Shown: positions 40,501 through 51,267, counted from the stretch's first letter. The stretch is DNA of 64,000 nucleotides from Acanthaster planci (GCF_001949145.1 NW_019091362.1:5103831-5167830), one strand, 5' to 3'. A program made the numbers and translations. Notes: generated by a model from the sequence alone, not told the origin.

Positions 40501-43192
40501 GATGGGACATCCTGTTCTATGACCAAAGGATGGATTTGACTTGGATATTAAAGATGCATAATTCGGTACCCGCACTAAAAAAAAATCGGAATGTGATCAT
40601 CGGGTTTATTACATTGTGCTTTTTAAAAAAAAATTAATTAAGAGTACCGATGACTGAACAACTTTGTGCGAAAGGAAGCGATTTGTAATCTTAGTCGGTG
40701 GTATCAGAGCTAAAGGAGTTGGAGGTGTCAGCAACCACCTTCTTTACCTGCAGAGTAGTTTTGTGAAAAAATGGAATTTTTCATTCGGCCAAAGTGGAAA
40801 AAACAGCTGCTAGCTGAGGTCTTAATATTTTGCTATCAAAACATGATGCATTATAATGCAGAGAAAGCATCCTCCCTTCAAACTTTGCCAGGGAGCTTGA
40901 CCCATACCCATCCCTGCATGACATTCCTTCGGCTTGCTCGAACCCATCAAATTATCCTTATAAGAAATGCTGGATACGCGCCGTGGAACACGAACCTCTG
41001 GTTGACGTTTCTTCTTTTCAAATCTTTCGAAACGCCTTGGCCTTTCCCACCTTCTTGAAATGTGTCAACTTAATGTATTCTCCGTTTGCAACGGGTTGCC
41101 TTTTGTGCTTAAGCGTGCAATTCAGTCCTAACGTCATTTAATGGTTGGCACCACATGCATTGATTTCGCCCTGCATTTCTCTGAGGTCTTCACCCACGAT
41201 TCATTTAGAACCACCACTGATGAGATGATGGCTTATTACAGGGGGCATGAAATTTGCGCATCATCGCACTGTACATGATTGCACTCCCTTTCCCAGGCAT
41301 CGACAGTCGTGACATTTTGAAGAGGAATGTGCTTGGTGGAAGCTGAGTGAGGTTTGGAAATCACATTACCAGCCGGATGCCGTAAATAAACATTCACTAT
41401 TGGCAGATAATGACTGGGGAACATCGTTTGCGATCAAGCTGACACATCTCTGAAAGAAACGAATTAGCCATCACTGTTTGACTCATTATCCAAACATTTG
41501 AAATTAGCCCATAAACATTGCATATCTCCCAGACAGTAATATCAAACAGGAATGGTAACATGAGTATATGTCAAGCATAAACTTGTGCAGACCCTCCTTC
41601 CTTTACAATTCCGTTTGTTTGTGAGAGTTAGAAGGTAGAGTGAGCCACTCGAAGCTATCGGGTAAATAACCCACCAAATCATCAGTCAGATAACAGCTGC
41701 ACTTGGTTTAAATGCAGTTATGGCACCAAACTCTGAAGTTATTCCATCTTCCATGAAGAAAAGAAGATGAAAGACTCTAATTGTATTAGTGTGTGACCAT
41801 GTTTTTAGACATTTCCGTGCATCCGTCAAAACGGATTTCCTGTGCTTTCTTAAAAGTGAAGGCCCTTGCATTTTGGCAGACTGTAAATACTCTACGGAGG
41901 GCTTGCATGGTTGCCATCTTGCAGGCCAGCTGTTATATTTCACAGGGTAGGCACCGGGGGTCCCTGTGAAACAAAAGAACTGCCTTGCAACATGGCTACC
42001 TGGCAAAGCCCCTATTGGTTGAATAATTTTGACGAGTGGCCTGACTTTGTAGTTGGGCACAACTCAGAACGTGACCTAGCAACTTCTGAATATCATCCTG
42101 GTATCAAATTGTACTTTCTCGGAAGGCACAGAGCGCCATCACGTTGTATTAAGTCTCTTAAAACGAAAACAACATGAGCAAATAATAGGTGATCTGCTCT
42201 ACCGTTCAGTGATGACAAACTGCTAAAATTGTTATCAAGGTACATTCACTGCACACACAAAAATATTTTTTCATGTCTGAGACATTATGACACAAAAGAC
42301 TTCCAAACGTTGCATTAAATAGCGCTGTGGCAGAACGCCTAAACAGATCACCGGAGTACCGAAAAGTACTCCCAAAATTTCCGGGATGTGTGTCAGGCCC
42401 GTCAGATTTTGCTATTTCCGACTGTTGCAAACATGATAACGCATGTTAATATAAAGGAAACTCCCGAAAGAGAGATTAACAACTTATCGGGTCAACTTAT
42501 GAGCCGATCTTTGTTTCTATTTGAGCAAAGCTTATGGGACAAGTGATTAGGTGCTTAAGGGTAATTTGCAGTCTTGTCTTTGAAACTACCTTCAGTAAAG
42601 TGTAATATGGATGAACATTATACTTGCCTCCATAGTTAAAAGACAGACTACTACGGTCTTAATGTAATGGCAAGGACTTACCGATAGTACTGATAACAGT
42701 CAGGGAGAACAACATAGAACCTACGAACGACCACTTCTGTACGTGCTCTCCGTCTACCTCCAAGTCGTAATTATAGAAATGGATGAAGTCTTTCTGGAGT
42801 AGGTTAAGTTCTTGAAGTGCCTGCTGTGTCCAGTTCTCTCTCTTCATCCCAGACACGGCATCGTACATCTTCATGAAAAAGAACTTCTTGTCGGCGTGCA
42901 TTTCTTTCCGCATTCGGGTCTCCACGGGTGCCTCGATAGCCTGAAAGACGAAGGCACCAAAGACGAGATAGCCAGCGAGAATGGCCGTCAGGCCCACATA
43001 GGAACACATGAACTGTAGGAAGACGCGCATATAGTAGACGCACTGCACCTTCAAACCTGTCCGCTTGGGGGTCGAGGGGACGTCCACGAGCGGTGCTTCG
43101 TCCAGCTCAAGGATAGTAGGGGCCGGTGCTGGTGACTGTGTCACAACCCCCGCCGGGTTGGAGGATAGGTTGTCCATCGGAATACCATCCAT
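4186..43192 (-). CDS. Two-pore-domain potassium channel (K2P/KCNK family, TRESK-like), three-exon gene
   Basis: Joined coding exons 43192-42682, 7316-7086 and 5993-4186 total 2550 nt, encoding 849 residues plus stop. Both junctions are GT-AG, and both split a codon after its first base, so the frame is kept. K2P channels carry background (leak) K+ current across the plasma membrane and act as dimers. Order seen: cytosolic N-terminus 1-62, TM1 about 63-83, extracellular cap 86-150 with sequon N120-W-T, pore helix 1 and filter 156-173 (STIGYG), TM2 about 183-209, cytosolic loop about 210-750, TM3 751-772, pore helix 2 and filter TTIGFGD at 790-796, TM4 803-828, tail 829-849. The wording of TM2 (GIPLM-LVLT) and P2 (FYFCF-TLTTIGFGD) is nearest to TRESK as I remember that family. 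The cap has no cysteine, so the inter-subunit disulphide of some K2Ps is absent. The loop is several times longer than in the vertebrate members I know. The family call is secure; the subfamily is inference. Confidence 0.93.
5994..7085 (-). other. K2P intron 2
   Basis: About 1.1 kb, phase 1, donor GTATGA and acceptor TTTATCGACAG. It holds two AGCGCC motifs 60 bases apart (around 6534 and 6593) and otherwise AT-rich sequence. No coding segment is recognised. Confidence 0.88.
6593..6607 (-). promoter_or_regulatory. CTCF-like motif in K2P intron 2
   Basis: Read on the minus strand, CCGCGAGATGGCGCT matches the bilaterian CTCF core (CC-A-S-Y-AGRKGGCRSY) at nearly every position. Related AGCGCC motifs lie near 3595, 6534, 42130, 46769 and 61224 (the last two inverted). 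They could equally be ends of an old repeat family. Confidence 0.3.
7086..7316 (-). CDS. K2P channel exon 2: rest of GYG filter, TM2, start of basic loop
   Basis: Starts after a pyrimidine-rich tract ending CAAAG. Its first two bases complete Gly171, giving G171-Y172-G173, followed by H-I-A-P and TM2 (about 183-209, including GIPLM). It ends in an extremely Arg/Lys-rich stretch (residues 222-247, many RxR steps) at donor GTATGA. The donor is weaker than that of exon 1 but phase-compatible. Length is 231 nt: 2 bases, 76 codons, 1 base. An alternative is read-through into intron 2 in the same frame, which adds about 25 residues (MKCQFG...) before a stop. That product would lack TM3, P2 and TM4. 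Confidence 0.93.
8842..9004. mobile_element. Possible miniature inverted-repeat element
   Basis: TGTGCCCAGT at the left is mirrored by ACTGGGCACA at the right about 160 bp away, with a further partial match inside. It follows a short (ATA)n run at 8822-8837. There is no convincing target-site duplication, so the call is weak. Confidence 0.3.
9005..16452. other. Intron 1 segment without recognised genes
   Basis: AT-rich DNA with GC-richer islands at about 9890-10080, 10650-10980 and 15500-15830 that carry overlapping chance frames on both strands. The minus-strand frame 15375-15163 (71 codons) reads like protein but matches nothing I recognise. A G-rich run (GGGGTGGGGTGGGGG, 14807-14821) is present. 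Confidence 0.5.
16453..16505. repeat. (CT)n dinucleotide microsatellite
   Basis: An uninterrupted CT run of about 53 bp, roughly 26 repeats. In the channel pre-mRNA it would be a (GA)n purine tract. It generates the low-complexity frames on both strands in this spot. Confidence 0.98.
21512..21562. repeat. Repeat terminus: C/G-run palindrome plus CGGAATTTACGCCCATG
   Basis: Gs, then the perfect palindrome TATACATGTATA, then Cs, followed by CCCCCGGAATTTACGCCCATG. A diverged copy of the last part (CCCCTGGAATTCACACCAATG) lies at 36551-36571. Two copies in one window suggest the end of a dispersed repeat family. Confidence 0.45.
24747..24820 (+). repeat. Short interspersed copies of AATGCTCAAG
   Basis: The decamer AATGCTCAAG occurs at 24747, 24784 and 24799, and as AATGCTCGAG at 24811. 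It looks like a small, partly tandem minisatellite. No function is apparent. Confidence 0.5.
25128..25152 (+). repeat. (AACCA)n pentanucleotide array
   Basis: Five consecutive ACCAA units directly after an A-rich stretch (25090-25120). The pairing of an A-rich tract with a short simple array resembles the 3' end of a retroposed element, but no body is recognised upstream. Confidence 0.7.
30017..30040 (+). other. G-quadruplex motif
   Basis: GGGTGGGTGGGTGGG followed by further Gs. Four G3 runs with single-T loops form one of the most stable known quadruplex types. It lies on the plus strand, the template for channel transcription, about 12.6 kb into intron 1 from exon 1. Confidence 0.85.
30041..36125. 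other. Intron 1 segment without recognised genes
   Basis: AT-rich sequence with scattered unrecognised frames, for example 32478-32774 and overlapping frames at 34714-35026 and 35506-35838. A small inverted repeat at 33406-33526 is listed separately. I see no protein family or RNA. Confidence 0.5.
33406..33526. mobile_element. Small inverted-repeat element ending in GGCCTGGTACCCAGGA
   Basis: The left end CCTGGTACCCAGGA is mirrored at the right as TCCTGGGTACAGG about 90 bp later. The left end is itself a palindrome around GGTACC. Size and structure fit a MITE. No clear target-site duplication. Confidence 0.4.
36126..36145 (+). other. G-quadruplex motif
   Basis: GGG-TT-GGG-T-GGG-C-GGGGGGG: four G runs with one- and two-base loops. 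It lies on the same plus (template) strand as the motif at 30017 and about 520 bp before the foldback element. Confidence 0.8.
36665..37200. mobile_element. 536-bp foldback (snapback) inverted-repeat element
   Basis: Almost the entire element is one imperfect palindrome. It starts TTAAAGAGCAAC and ends GTTGCTCTTTAA. Each arm is about 265 bp with a loop of only about ten bases near 36935. Blocks such as ATTCTGAACATGCTGAATG and GTAGTGGATAAAC recur exactly in the opposite arm. Outer TTAA tetranucleotides could be a target duplication of a piggyBac-like element, but the inner ends do not start with the usual CC. The frame at 36691-36888 lies in the left arm and is not a gene. Confidence 0.9.
37201..42681. 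other. Intron 1 segment next to exon 1
   Basis: AT-rich sequence with one further CRE palindrome (38394-38401), an A-rich CAAAA tract near 38127 and an AGCGCC motif near 42130. Open frames such as 41686-42060 and 41911-42177 overlap on opposite strands and match nothing I recognise. Confidence 0.5.
42682..43192 (-). CDS. K2P channel exon 1: N-terminus, TM1, cap, pore helix 1
   Basis: Encodes residues 1-170 plus the first base of Gly171. The chosen ATG (43192) is the first of two close in-frame methionines (residues 1 and 6) and has an A three bases before it and a G after it. A proline-rich cytosolic N-terminus (PAPAPT at 21-26) precedes TM1, which ends in the family-typical F-x-x-I-E (83-87). 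The cap region is charged and carries one N-glycosylation sequon at Asn120. The exon stops in the first filter after S-T-I plus one base, at a strong GTAAGT donor (42681 downward). Reading through the donor would give only a few unrelated residues before a stop, which supports the splice. Confidence 0.95.
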
Positions 43193-43245
43193 TGTTCGAG
43201 TTCACCGCTAGGGACTATTAACTTGGAGGAAATTCCCTAGAACCA

Positions 43246-43252
43246 TGACTCA
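43246..43252. promoter_or_regulatory. AP-1 consensus TGACTCA, 54 bp upstream of the K2P start codon
   Basis: Exact TGACTCA core inside a wider partly symmetric ATGACTCATCAT. Such sites bind Fos/Jun-type bZIP proteins in animals. Position in the 5' flank or 5' UTR of the channel gene is suggestive only. Confidence 0.35.
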
Positions 43253-43350
43253 TCATGGGTATTCTTAGGGCGAGGGAATATGAAAATTGTTTGCTGGCGT
43301 CATTTTGTAAATAATTTTGTAAGTAGTAAATGTTGTAATATATCGTCTGA

Positions 43351-43358
43351 TGACGTCA
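43351..43358. promoter_or_regulatory. Full cAMP response element TGACGTCA upstream of the K2P start codon
   Basis: Perfect palindromic CRE 159 bp upstream of the ATG. CREB/ATF proteins bind this site across animals. Three other perfect copies lie in intron 1 (26714, 26917, 38394), against about one expected by chance in 64 kb. Confidence 0.4.
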
Positions 43359-43838
43359 ACCTTTTCCCATTATGAATGCGAAATCTCGACTTTTTTTAGC
43401 TCCATCAGCAATAAAACATTATGTACAAGTATTTTTAATTGGCAAAACGTCCTTCACACGTCAGGGCGAATTTGTTTCAACCCACGCCATGGCAAATTCA
43501 GAATACGTGGTGTACTTGGACTGGAGTTCACACAAGGCATGGTTACACTAAGCGTAGAATTGAGGCCGGGTAGAGACGATCAGTAACTGCGTTGTCACGC
43601 CTGAGTGGTCTTGTCTTCTTTTTCAAGGCACTGCAATTGCACGCTAACATCAACGCGGGCTACGTCGCGTGTCGGCACAGATGATTGGCTTTAACGGGAA
43701 GGTGGGTGTAGAGACACTCCGAACCAGGGTATTGCCCGCGCCCACTCACTTGCCTCTTACGTTACTCCCTGCTGCCTGGTGGTGCTTGTTCAGAGGTCTA
43801 GGTTGCCTGTCGTTGCAAGGATAGCATGGGGGGGATAC

Positions 43839-43844
43839 TTTATA
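43839..43844 (-). promoter_or_regulatory. Possible TATA box (TATAAA) in the K2P 5' flank
   Basis: TATAAAG on the minus strand about 650 bp upstream of the start codon, in a CpG-richer stretch (about 43590-44050) that also holds an inverted CCAAT (ATTGGCT at 43686). If used, the 5' UTR would be several hundred bases or contain an intron. No direct evidence of a transcription start. Confidence 0.2.
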
Positions 43845-44100
43845 GTATCGATCCAAGAATAGGTGGCAACGTCCACGGCGCAGCGGGCACAAAATAATGC
43901 ATAACGATATCAGCGTGTGAGGCGCTTGAGCCCGGTGTTCATAGAATGTCGAACTGGCGTGAACTAAGCCCGCAAAAGCATACCAGTCCTCCAACGTGGT
44001 CTGTGCCTTAATTGATCCAAAATAAACCTTAATGTCGGGGGAGGGCGCTGGGTGTATTTACCCGCTGACTGATGTTACTCTCAGCATGGGCAACAGATAA

Positions 44101-47100
44101 ACAGAAGGGGGACGAACTCGGCGACTTGGGTCATAGTTGATTAGTTGACATTTCACTGATTCTGACCACCGAGCAGATTGGTTGCTGCTGGTTGTTCGAA
44201 TCTTTATTTTCTTTTTGTTTTCTCAAAGAATTTTTTTCCAGCTGCAGATATGTAACTGTTTCACGAGTATATACAAAAATCCAAACGCAGTGAAGACAGG
44301 TCTATAAACGACAGAGTCCTGCCCGCTCGGGTATAGGTGTCTTCAGCTCATGCGAGCACAGTGTTCGGAGTTCATGAGAAAAAAATGGATCTGAAACTTA
44401 CTTTACGTCTGGAACCGAACAGCTTTGACGGATATCCAGTCGAGGTGGCTCCTACATTTCAGTTAATTAGATCCCTTGAACAATTAATATAGCTTCAGCC
44501 TTTGCCCAGCAAAATCACATTAAAGCCCTGGAGCCCGCCTATCATCACTCTCACATAACTTAATTGTCCATAGTTCCGAAAGAACTGTTGGCGCGCTACT
44601 TATTCGTGGACAGCAAAACTCTTCCACGGTTGCACCATGTGGGCACCTGAAGAGGGAAACCGTCGGCTTCTTGTGGCTAACTGGTACAGAGTGTTTCGTT
44701 TTCACGCAGTATCTCTCAAATTGTGACGAAGAGTTGCCCATTTACACAATATCTTCCATACATACTTGCAAAGCGGAGCGTACGAAAATTGCTGAGGAGG
44801 AACTTCTGATGTGGCACACTTTAAAGAGATTCATCTTTCCAAGTAAAACAATAATGGCAGTTGCGTTATTTCGCCTGAAGCAACTCAGTTGCGTCAAAAG
44901 GTTTAATCAGAAGTTTCCGCAGATCTTTACTACTGAAAAATGTTACAAGTAAGCCGATGCCTCACACCGTACACGCACAAGTTAGGCGGCGAGCATATGT
45001 ACAACATGCGTCAAGGAGACTTCGCGTAGTGTAGACAGACTGTGATCTGCACCCGCTTCGAATACTAACTGGCCATCTGGCAACTACGTCATTGCTTACC
45101 GGTAGATAGCACGACCAATACGCCTGGGTAGGTTAAATCTTGTCCTACGCCGCAACGTAGTGACGATATGAAAATCATTAAAGTGGTCTCATCGAGGTGG
45201 GTGGTGCGTTCACAGGGTGTAGGGATGCCTATTTGTTCATTGGGCTGTCAGTAAATCCGGTGCGGAACAGCCGCCATCTGCTGGATAATGATAGCACTGT
45301 ATTAATTTCAAAGATTTATTTCATTTTTGTCTGTGTTCGAGCTCAAGTTAACGTTTGTTTTTATAAACGGCTTGTCATTAAATTCAAGAATGTAACCTTT
45401 TCATATCAGCAGAAAGACAGATCACGAGGTGGCATCAAAGAATTGTATACGACCAAGCTAAGCGGGAATTAATGCTAGATCCCTTTGCCTATTTATAAAG
45501 TACAATAATAGTCTTTAAAGGGGGGAGATAGTTAAAGTGTAAGTTCCCTAAGAAAGCTTTCATTAATGCTTCTTAAACATGAGGCTAACTGTGGGTGCAA
45601 AAAATTGAAGAATTTACATGTGTAGTTTATTGTAATGTAATACAGTCGTACCCACAGTTTATGAACTAAAGTCGTTTAGGATTTTAGAACCCCTCATAAA
45701 TCCTGAATGTATATTGACTTGGGACTTTGCATGCTTAAATGGAAAAATGAAATACATTTTTCTTGGTGTAGTGGTACACCGCTGGGGGGTCAGCTTTCAA
45801 TATTATTTGGGACAGCGTGTGTTTGACACCACCTTAGAAAAGACATCTGCAACACAAATAGCACCTGACCATTTCGTCTTTATTTCTGATGTCTTGGCCC
45901 CCCAAATATACCCTTTTTTACCAAGTTGTCTGTAAAAAATACAAACAAAAGATAGTGAGAATTGACGTACGAAATAGCGAGTAAGGACTCAACGAATAAA
46001 TGCACAGTCACAACTCAGTTCAACACTTACATGTCATACTTGTGCATGTATACTGTTTGTGGGCAACGGAGCAAAATGTGGCCAGAACACGGAGGTACAA
46101 ATCCTAAAATTGATGCATCCCAAACTAACATAAAGTTATTATATGCATCCACTAGTGAATCTCTCAGGCACAAGAAATCACAAACCGGTAAAGGTTTTAT
46201 TCACCACAAGCTCCGGAAGAAATAACCCCTTTTTAGCTCAGCATATTTGCCATGAAAAGAGCTCATGGTGCACTCGTGACCAAGATTGAAAGACGGCAGA
46301 CTTGCACCATAATCCGCGCGTCTTTGTCAATCGGTGCGTCCTCTCACAATTATAAATACACCCGAAGTAAACTTACACAGAACCCTAAATGGTAAAGTTT
46401 TATTTCCTTTTTCATTTTATTTTACTGCCTTAAAAGAACACAATTGGTTCCCTACATTTGTTGAGCATGAATACAATCTTCACATTTCTGTAGGTTGTGA
46501 TGAGTTGCAAAAGTATACTTTTTGGATGCAAAACGAAATGACACCTAGACTGGCTAGTAGCTAAGAATATAAAATTGGGTCTAGAAATAGAGTTGATGCC
46601 TGTCCTATGAACTGAGGCAGTCTCCCACATCTTATTCACTTTTTGTGCAAGTTTAAACGCTACTTTAGTGTATGAAAACTGTTCGAAATCTTTTTGCAGT
46701 TAATTAAGTGAACTATAAAATGTACTTTTCAAACATTCAAAATTGACCAACCTGTCCAGAGAAGTGAGGGCGCTGTAAGTGTGATGTAAACCTACGAAGA
46801 CTTTGTTCTGTTTGCATGCTTTCATGATCAAATTTTGAAACCTAAATTTGCTCTTCGAATACGTGTCGGAGAAAACGTTGATCGCTGGCGCATTGCCAAA
46901 TGCAACAATAATTTGCCAAAGTTAATCAACATTTACGATATCGAAGTATAAAATATCCAGCAACCTTTGTGCACATGTCAGTGTGCAACAGTTTTACTAG
47001 TGAATATTCAAAATCGAATCAGCATGAAATCTAAAAGGCTCTGCAAATTACGAGGGTAAAACAAAAATTGAAAGTAAGGTTAATTGAAACGCAAGGATGC

Positions 47101-47373
47101 AATTTCAAGGATTTAGTATTTTTGTATTACACATTCCCTTCAGGGCACAAAGTGTATCCCTATTACATGCACTAGTATACGCCGAGAGCTGTGAGAAATT
47201 GCGGTCTCCATAGGACGAATGTGAAACATTATTATTTGTTTTACACAAACCCTGAACAAATTCCAACCATATCTCTGTATCTGCATCCTAATCCATGAAA
47301 CACTCGAACGAATTGAAAATACAACATGACCCTCAAAATGTAGCTTCTATTTGCGGGTGGGGTGGAAATTTTG
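44101..47373. other. Intergenic sequence upstream of the K2P gene
   Basis: Unrecognised AT-rich DNA with only short frames. It contains one GAGGGCGCT motif near 46769. No RNA gene or repeat boundary is visible to me. Confidence 0.5.
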
Positions 47374-47421
47374 TTCCGTGATTGGTGTTTTCAAGATGTA
47401 TTTTTTTTCCGTGATTGGTGT
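47374..47421 (+). repeat. Direct repeat of TTCCGTGATTGGTGT
   Basis: Two exact 15-bp copies at 47374-47388 and 47407-47421, immediately before the inverted-repeat element at 47434. It may be a local duplication. Confidence 0.75.
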
Positions 47422-47433
47422 ATTGTTGATCAA

Positions 47434-47570
47434 AAGACAATAAATTGTTCGTCCTGAGGCAAGATGCTGCCTCAGCACCACCAGCCCATCCGCAGACAGA
47501 GGCTACATTTTTAGGGTCATGCTATGGCCGCAGCCGCATCTTGCTTTGGGACGAATAATTCATTGTCTTG
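47434..47570. mobile_element. MITE with about 38-bp terminal inverted repeats
   Basis: The left end AAGACAATAAATTGTTCGTC continues through GGCAAGATGC. The right end, read in reverse complement, gives AAGACAATGAATTATTCGTC, then GCAAGATGC. The total of about 137 bp has no coding capacity. A nested 8-bp stem (CTGAGGCA/TGCCTCAG, 47453-47475) lies in the left arm. This is the structure of a non-autonomous DNA transposon; the family is unknown. Confidence 0.8.
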
Positions 47571-50500
47571 GGACACACCAAGCAGAACGATGCTGTATAA
47601 TCAGGGACATCCATTTTAAAGAAACTATAGATCTTTAAGATCAGTTTGAAACAATCTACCGCACGGTCTTTTATGAATTTTTACCCAACTTGAGTAGGGA
47701 TATGAGGGATTTCAAAAAGTGATTGGATCAACAACCTTTCGGCTAATGGGATGTAGGCCTCGTCAGCCGCGCTGATGTCCTCAGACTGTGATGTCACACT
47801 AAGAACACAGAGGGTACTAAACTATGCGTGTATGCAATCTTGGTAATATCTTGATGTAGCATTATTATATATTTTCTGTTGCTATTGGATTGTCTTTACG
47901 TGAACAGATAAACTTGTAACTACTTCAACAAGGTTCAGGTATTTCTTTTCACTCAGTCTGATTTGATCGCTAAGGGAGCAAAGTTAACAGTGCCTTCCAT
48001 GTTGCTTACTCGTGTGTCCGTTCATTTCGATTACCCCATCGTTACAACTCAAAAGCAGACTTGTTGGCGAGAAGCACTCACCTTTATTCCACTTCCTGGG
48101 TAAGTACAACGGCGTTAGACTGTTCTGAAATCGAGGGAGAGGGTTACGCACAGTGTAGGCACCACCCGTGTTTATTAAATGCATCATGGATTTGGCTTCA
48201 ATATAGGCATGGTAAAGTCATTGAGCGACAGTCAATTGGATATTGGTGGGTGTCGGGGAATGCAAGATAAAAGGAATGCTGTGATGATATATGGCAGGGG
48301 GATGTACAAGCGATTCTTCTCTGCCCTGCTATCTAATATCAAGATGTGCGGCTGATTGCAAAACGGATCAGTCTGTTACCAGGGAGGACATGTGATTACA
48401 GTCGTAATTGGCAGTATGATGTAAATCGTATGCGTAAAGTTCACGGCATGCCGAAATATTTTCCTAAGCAAATTCAAGTATTGAAGAAATGCCCCAACCT
48501 ACACAAACGTAGGCTGTGTGAAGTCATGTATGAATTCAAACACTTCTATATTTTTGACAAAAATAATTACCACACAGCCGCTGAAAGTCGATTCACTTTT
48601 ACTTGAATGGTAGCACCTTGGACTGTTCCTTCCTGATAAAATCTATACTGTCAAGGGAAATGCTCACTTCAGTGCAATAAAGGTCAAATAATCTACAGGG
48701 TTGACAGCTATATTGCTGTCTTCCTTTCTGTTTCGCCCGGTTTAACGCTACAACACTTTGCAAAGCAAGTATGTTTGCTACAAAACTTGGGTGACGGGCA
48801 CAGTATATCCCAAAGCTGCCTTAGTGCAATTTGGAATGTCTGCTCTCGAACCTAATGTCTAGTTTCCAATCAGATCTCATTTTTTGCCTTTGAATAGAGC
48901 CTAAAGCAGGAGAGCATGCTGTTTGAGGCCACTCCTGGTGTCAAGCCAACTCTGTCAGCCTTTCTTAATATCGCGCAGTAACAGCCTAATTCTCTTACTA
49001 TCATCCATATACTATTAGTGTCGTTTTGCGCCCAACTCGAGTACATCAGCCACATTACATCGACCAAGTCACATTGTGTTCAGGGTGAATGACGGGTAAA
49101 CCTCTCTCTCTGGCACAAACTTTAATGCAGTCACATCCAATCAACAACCGCATGAAAATGAATAAAAGAGAGCGAAAAAAGTCAACAGCAAAATTGCCGC
49201 TCTCTTGTTTGCCCTGTGTAGTTTGAGATGGCTCGTCTGTCAAACCCTGCTTCTAATCTGAAATGGGGGAAATTGCTCAGCCAGTCTGCATGCCAATAAG
49301 GACATGATACCAGTTTGGAGAGTATCAGACACTCTTCGAAAGTCTAATAATTTAATGTACATTTCTTCCTCAGGGCAACACAGCCACAATAAAAAAGAAG
49401 GACATCAAAATTCGATTAAAGAATCTTTGTAAGTTGGCGTCGTGGTATTCAACCGAAGAGGGTGTTATTTTTCTTTTTCTTTTTCTATAAGGCATCCAGC
49501 GCTAGGCTAATCATTTCTCATTCAGTCTGCCACACACAGATCATGACAAAACATTCCAACCGTAATGTTCTGAGAATGTTTATCATAATCAAGTTACGTA
49601 TGCTAAAAGGGGCATATTATTCAACTCCACTGCGTTTCCTGTATTAATCCTCGGCAATCAGCGTCGTATCGTATCGATCCAATGTTTGTAAAGTTCAGTC
49701 GCAAAAGTTTCAACCGATTTTGCCAAGCAGGCGCTGTTATATGTTATATAATGAGTTTTAAAAGGTGAACATTCACAAGCAGCTAATATAAAGGTCACTC
49801 TAGAAAATCGAGGGACATTTCCCCAACACTGAAAAAAACTTTGACTTTTTGTTGCAAAAAAAAGTAAAATGTCCATTAAACAAAAAGTCAAAAATGGGAA
49901 GGTGTTTGAAAAAATAGCAATAAGTAACAGTAACAGGAAGGAATTTCTCGAACCATGAGAAAACGAGGGATAAATCTGAATAGCCATACAAATCGTGGCA
50001 TTTTACTTGTGGTACTAATGGCTAAAATGAATCCTATTACAACTCCCTCGAAGACAGGTTGGGCGGGATGGTGCATTAAAAAAAACTGTGGCACACTTTA
50101 TACTGGTCTACAGATATATGCCGTAGACTTAGTGTACACTTTTATACAGTTGTTGTAAATTCACCATTGCACATTGAAACTGACTTATCCCTTGGAGATA
50201 TATATATTTACCGTACCATACAAACAGACGGACTTGAGAATCTTTTATGTACAAAGAAAAACCTTCAAAATGAAAATAGGCCAACAAATATAGCTGGTAT
50301 TCCATTTACACCATCAAAAGGTAATTTCACATTATGCGTAGAAAGACAAGATTCGAGTTTTAAAGGTCATCTGCTACATGATAGTATTAATGTGACCGTG
50401 GCCTGCAAAACCAGTCTTCAGTGCGTGTCATCTATTTAAGCCCCTTGCTCCAGCACATATAGGGCCATTAATCAAATTAACCTTTTCATATTGCGGCTGG

Positions 50501-51267
50501 ATATATAGGCTAATCGCTGGCGAGACAACTAGCAATCATAATGTTATTACACAGCCACGGTCTGATAATAGCCTTATCATGTACTTCAATGATACAGTTG
50601 GTTTTCTTTTCCTCATCATGGGCTCGTTTCGACCTGAATATTCTCCAATCACTATATTCAACTCATTAATGGAAGGAAAACGAAAGGTTTTTTTTACGTT
50701 TTGGCACAGCTATCAGTGATTTATTGCCAACCAATAGGCCTATACACCAGATATAGTTTCCGAATTTGTCTGGGTAAGCAGGCATCACAAAGATAGGCTT
50801 ACTGGATCCATTACAGAATCACCTGTAAGATCAATGGACTCCAAGTCCAACGCACACAAATACGTCAATTCTCATTTTGGTATCCATAATTCAGACCCAA
50901 TCATATAGGCTGCCAGGCCCCTGGTTAATGGCCAACATTATAGATGGACAGCCAAGGAGTGCTGTAGAACATACAGCATAGCCTACCTGTGAGATACATC
51001 AAAGGAGGTGGCAGACCTCTCAGAGGGTTCAAATATCAATGCTTTTAAAACAACATCAATACTACACTATGCGTTTTCAACGCTATCGAATGATATCGGT
51101 AACAGAGACATGCTGCACATTTACCATTTCAGTGCAAAAAGATTCATGTACAACGACAACTATAAACTTGTACCTGTCGAGTCCGACGTTAAAGGTGACT
51201 GCCGTCAAATCGTTCTAAAGGAGCTATCTCTTCAAACCTTCAAAACAAGGTAGGAGCTACAAGGGCA

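Larger units (their letters stand above)
7317..42681 (-). other. K2P intron 1, about 35.4 kb
   Basis: Phase-1 intron that separates the first base of Gly171 of the first selectivity filter from the other two. Donor GTAAGTCC; acceptor CTTCAATACAAAG preceded by a T-rich tract. Introns at this position of the first pore are common in K2P genes, so this is probably an ancestral intron that expanded. Contents are mostly unrecognised AT-rich DNA with the repeats listed separately. No second gene is convincingly nested in it on either strand. Confidence 0.9.
43193..44100 (-). promoter_or_regulatory. 5' flank of the K2P gene, probable 5' UTR/promoter region
   Basis: Directly upstream of the start codon. 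CpG dinucleotides are denser here than in the surrounding kilobases, especially 43590-43990. It contains the AP-1, CRE, CCAAT and TATA-like matches listed separately. Two minus-strand AG sites after pyrimidine tracts lie within 40 bp of the ATG, so a non-coding 5' exon further upstream is possible. Confidence 0.4.
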
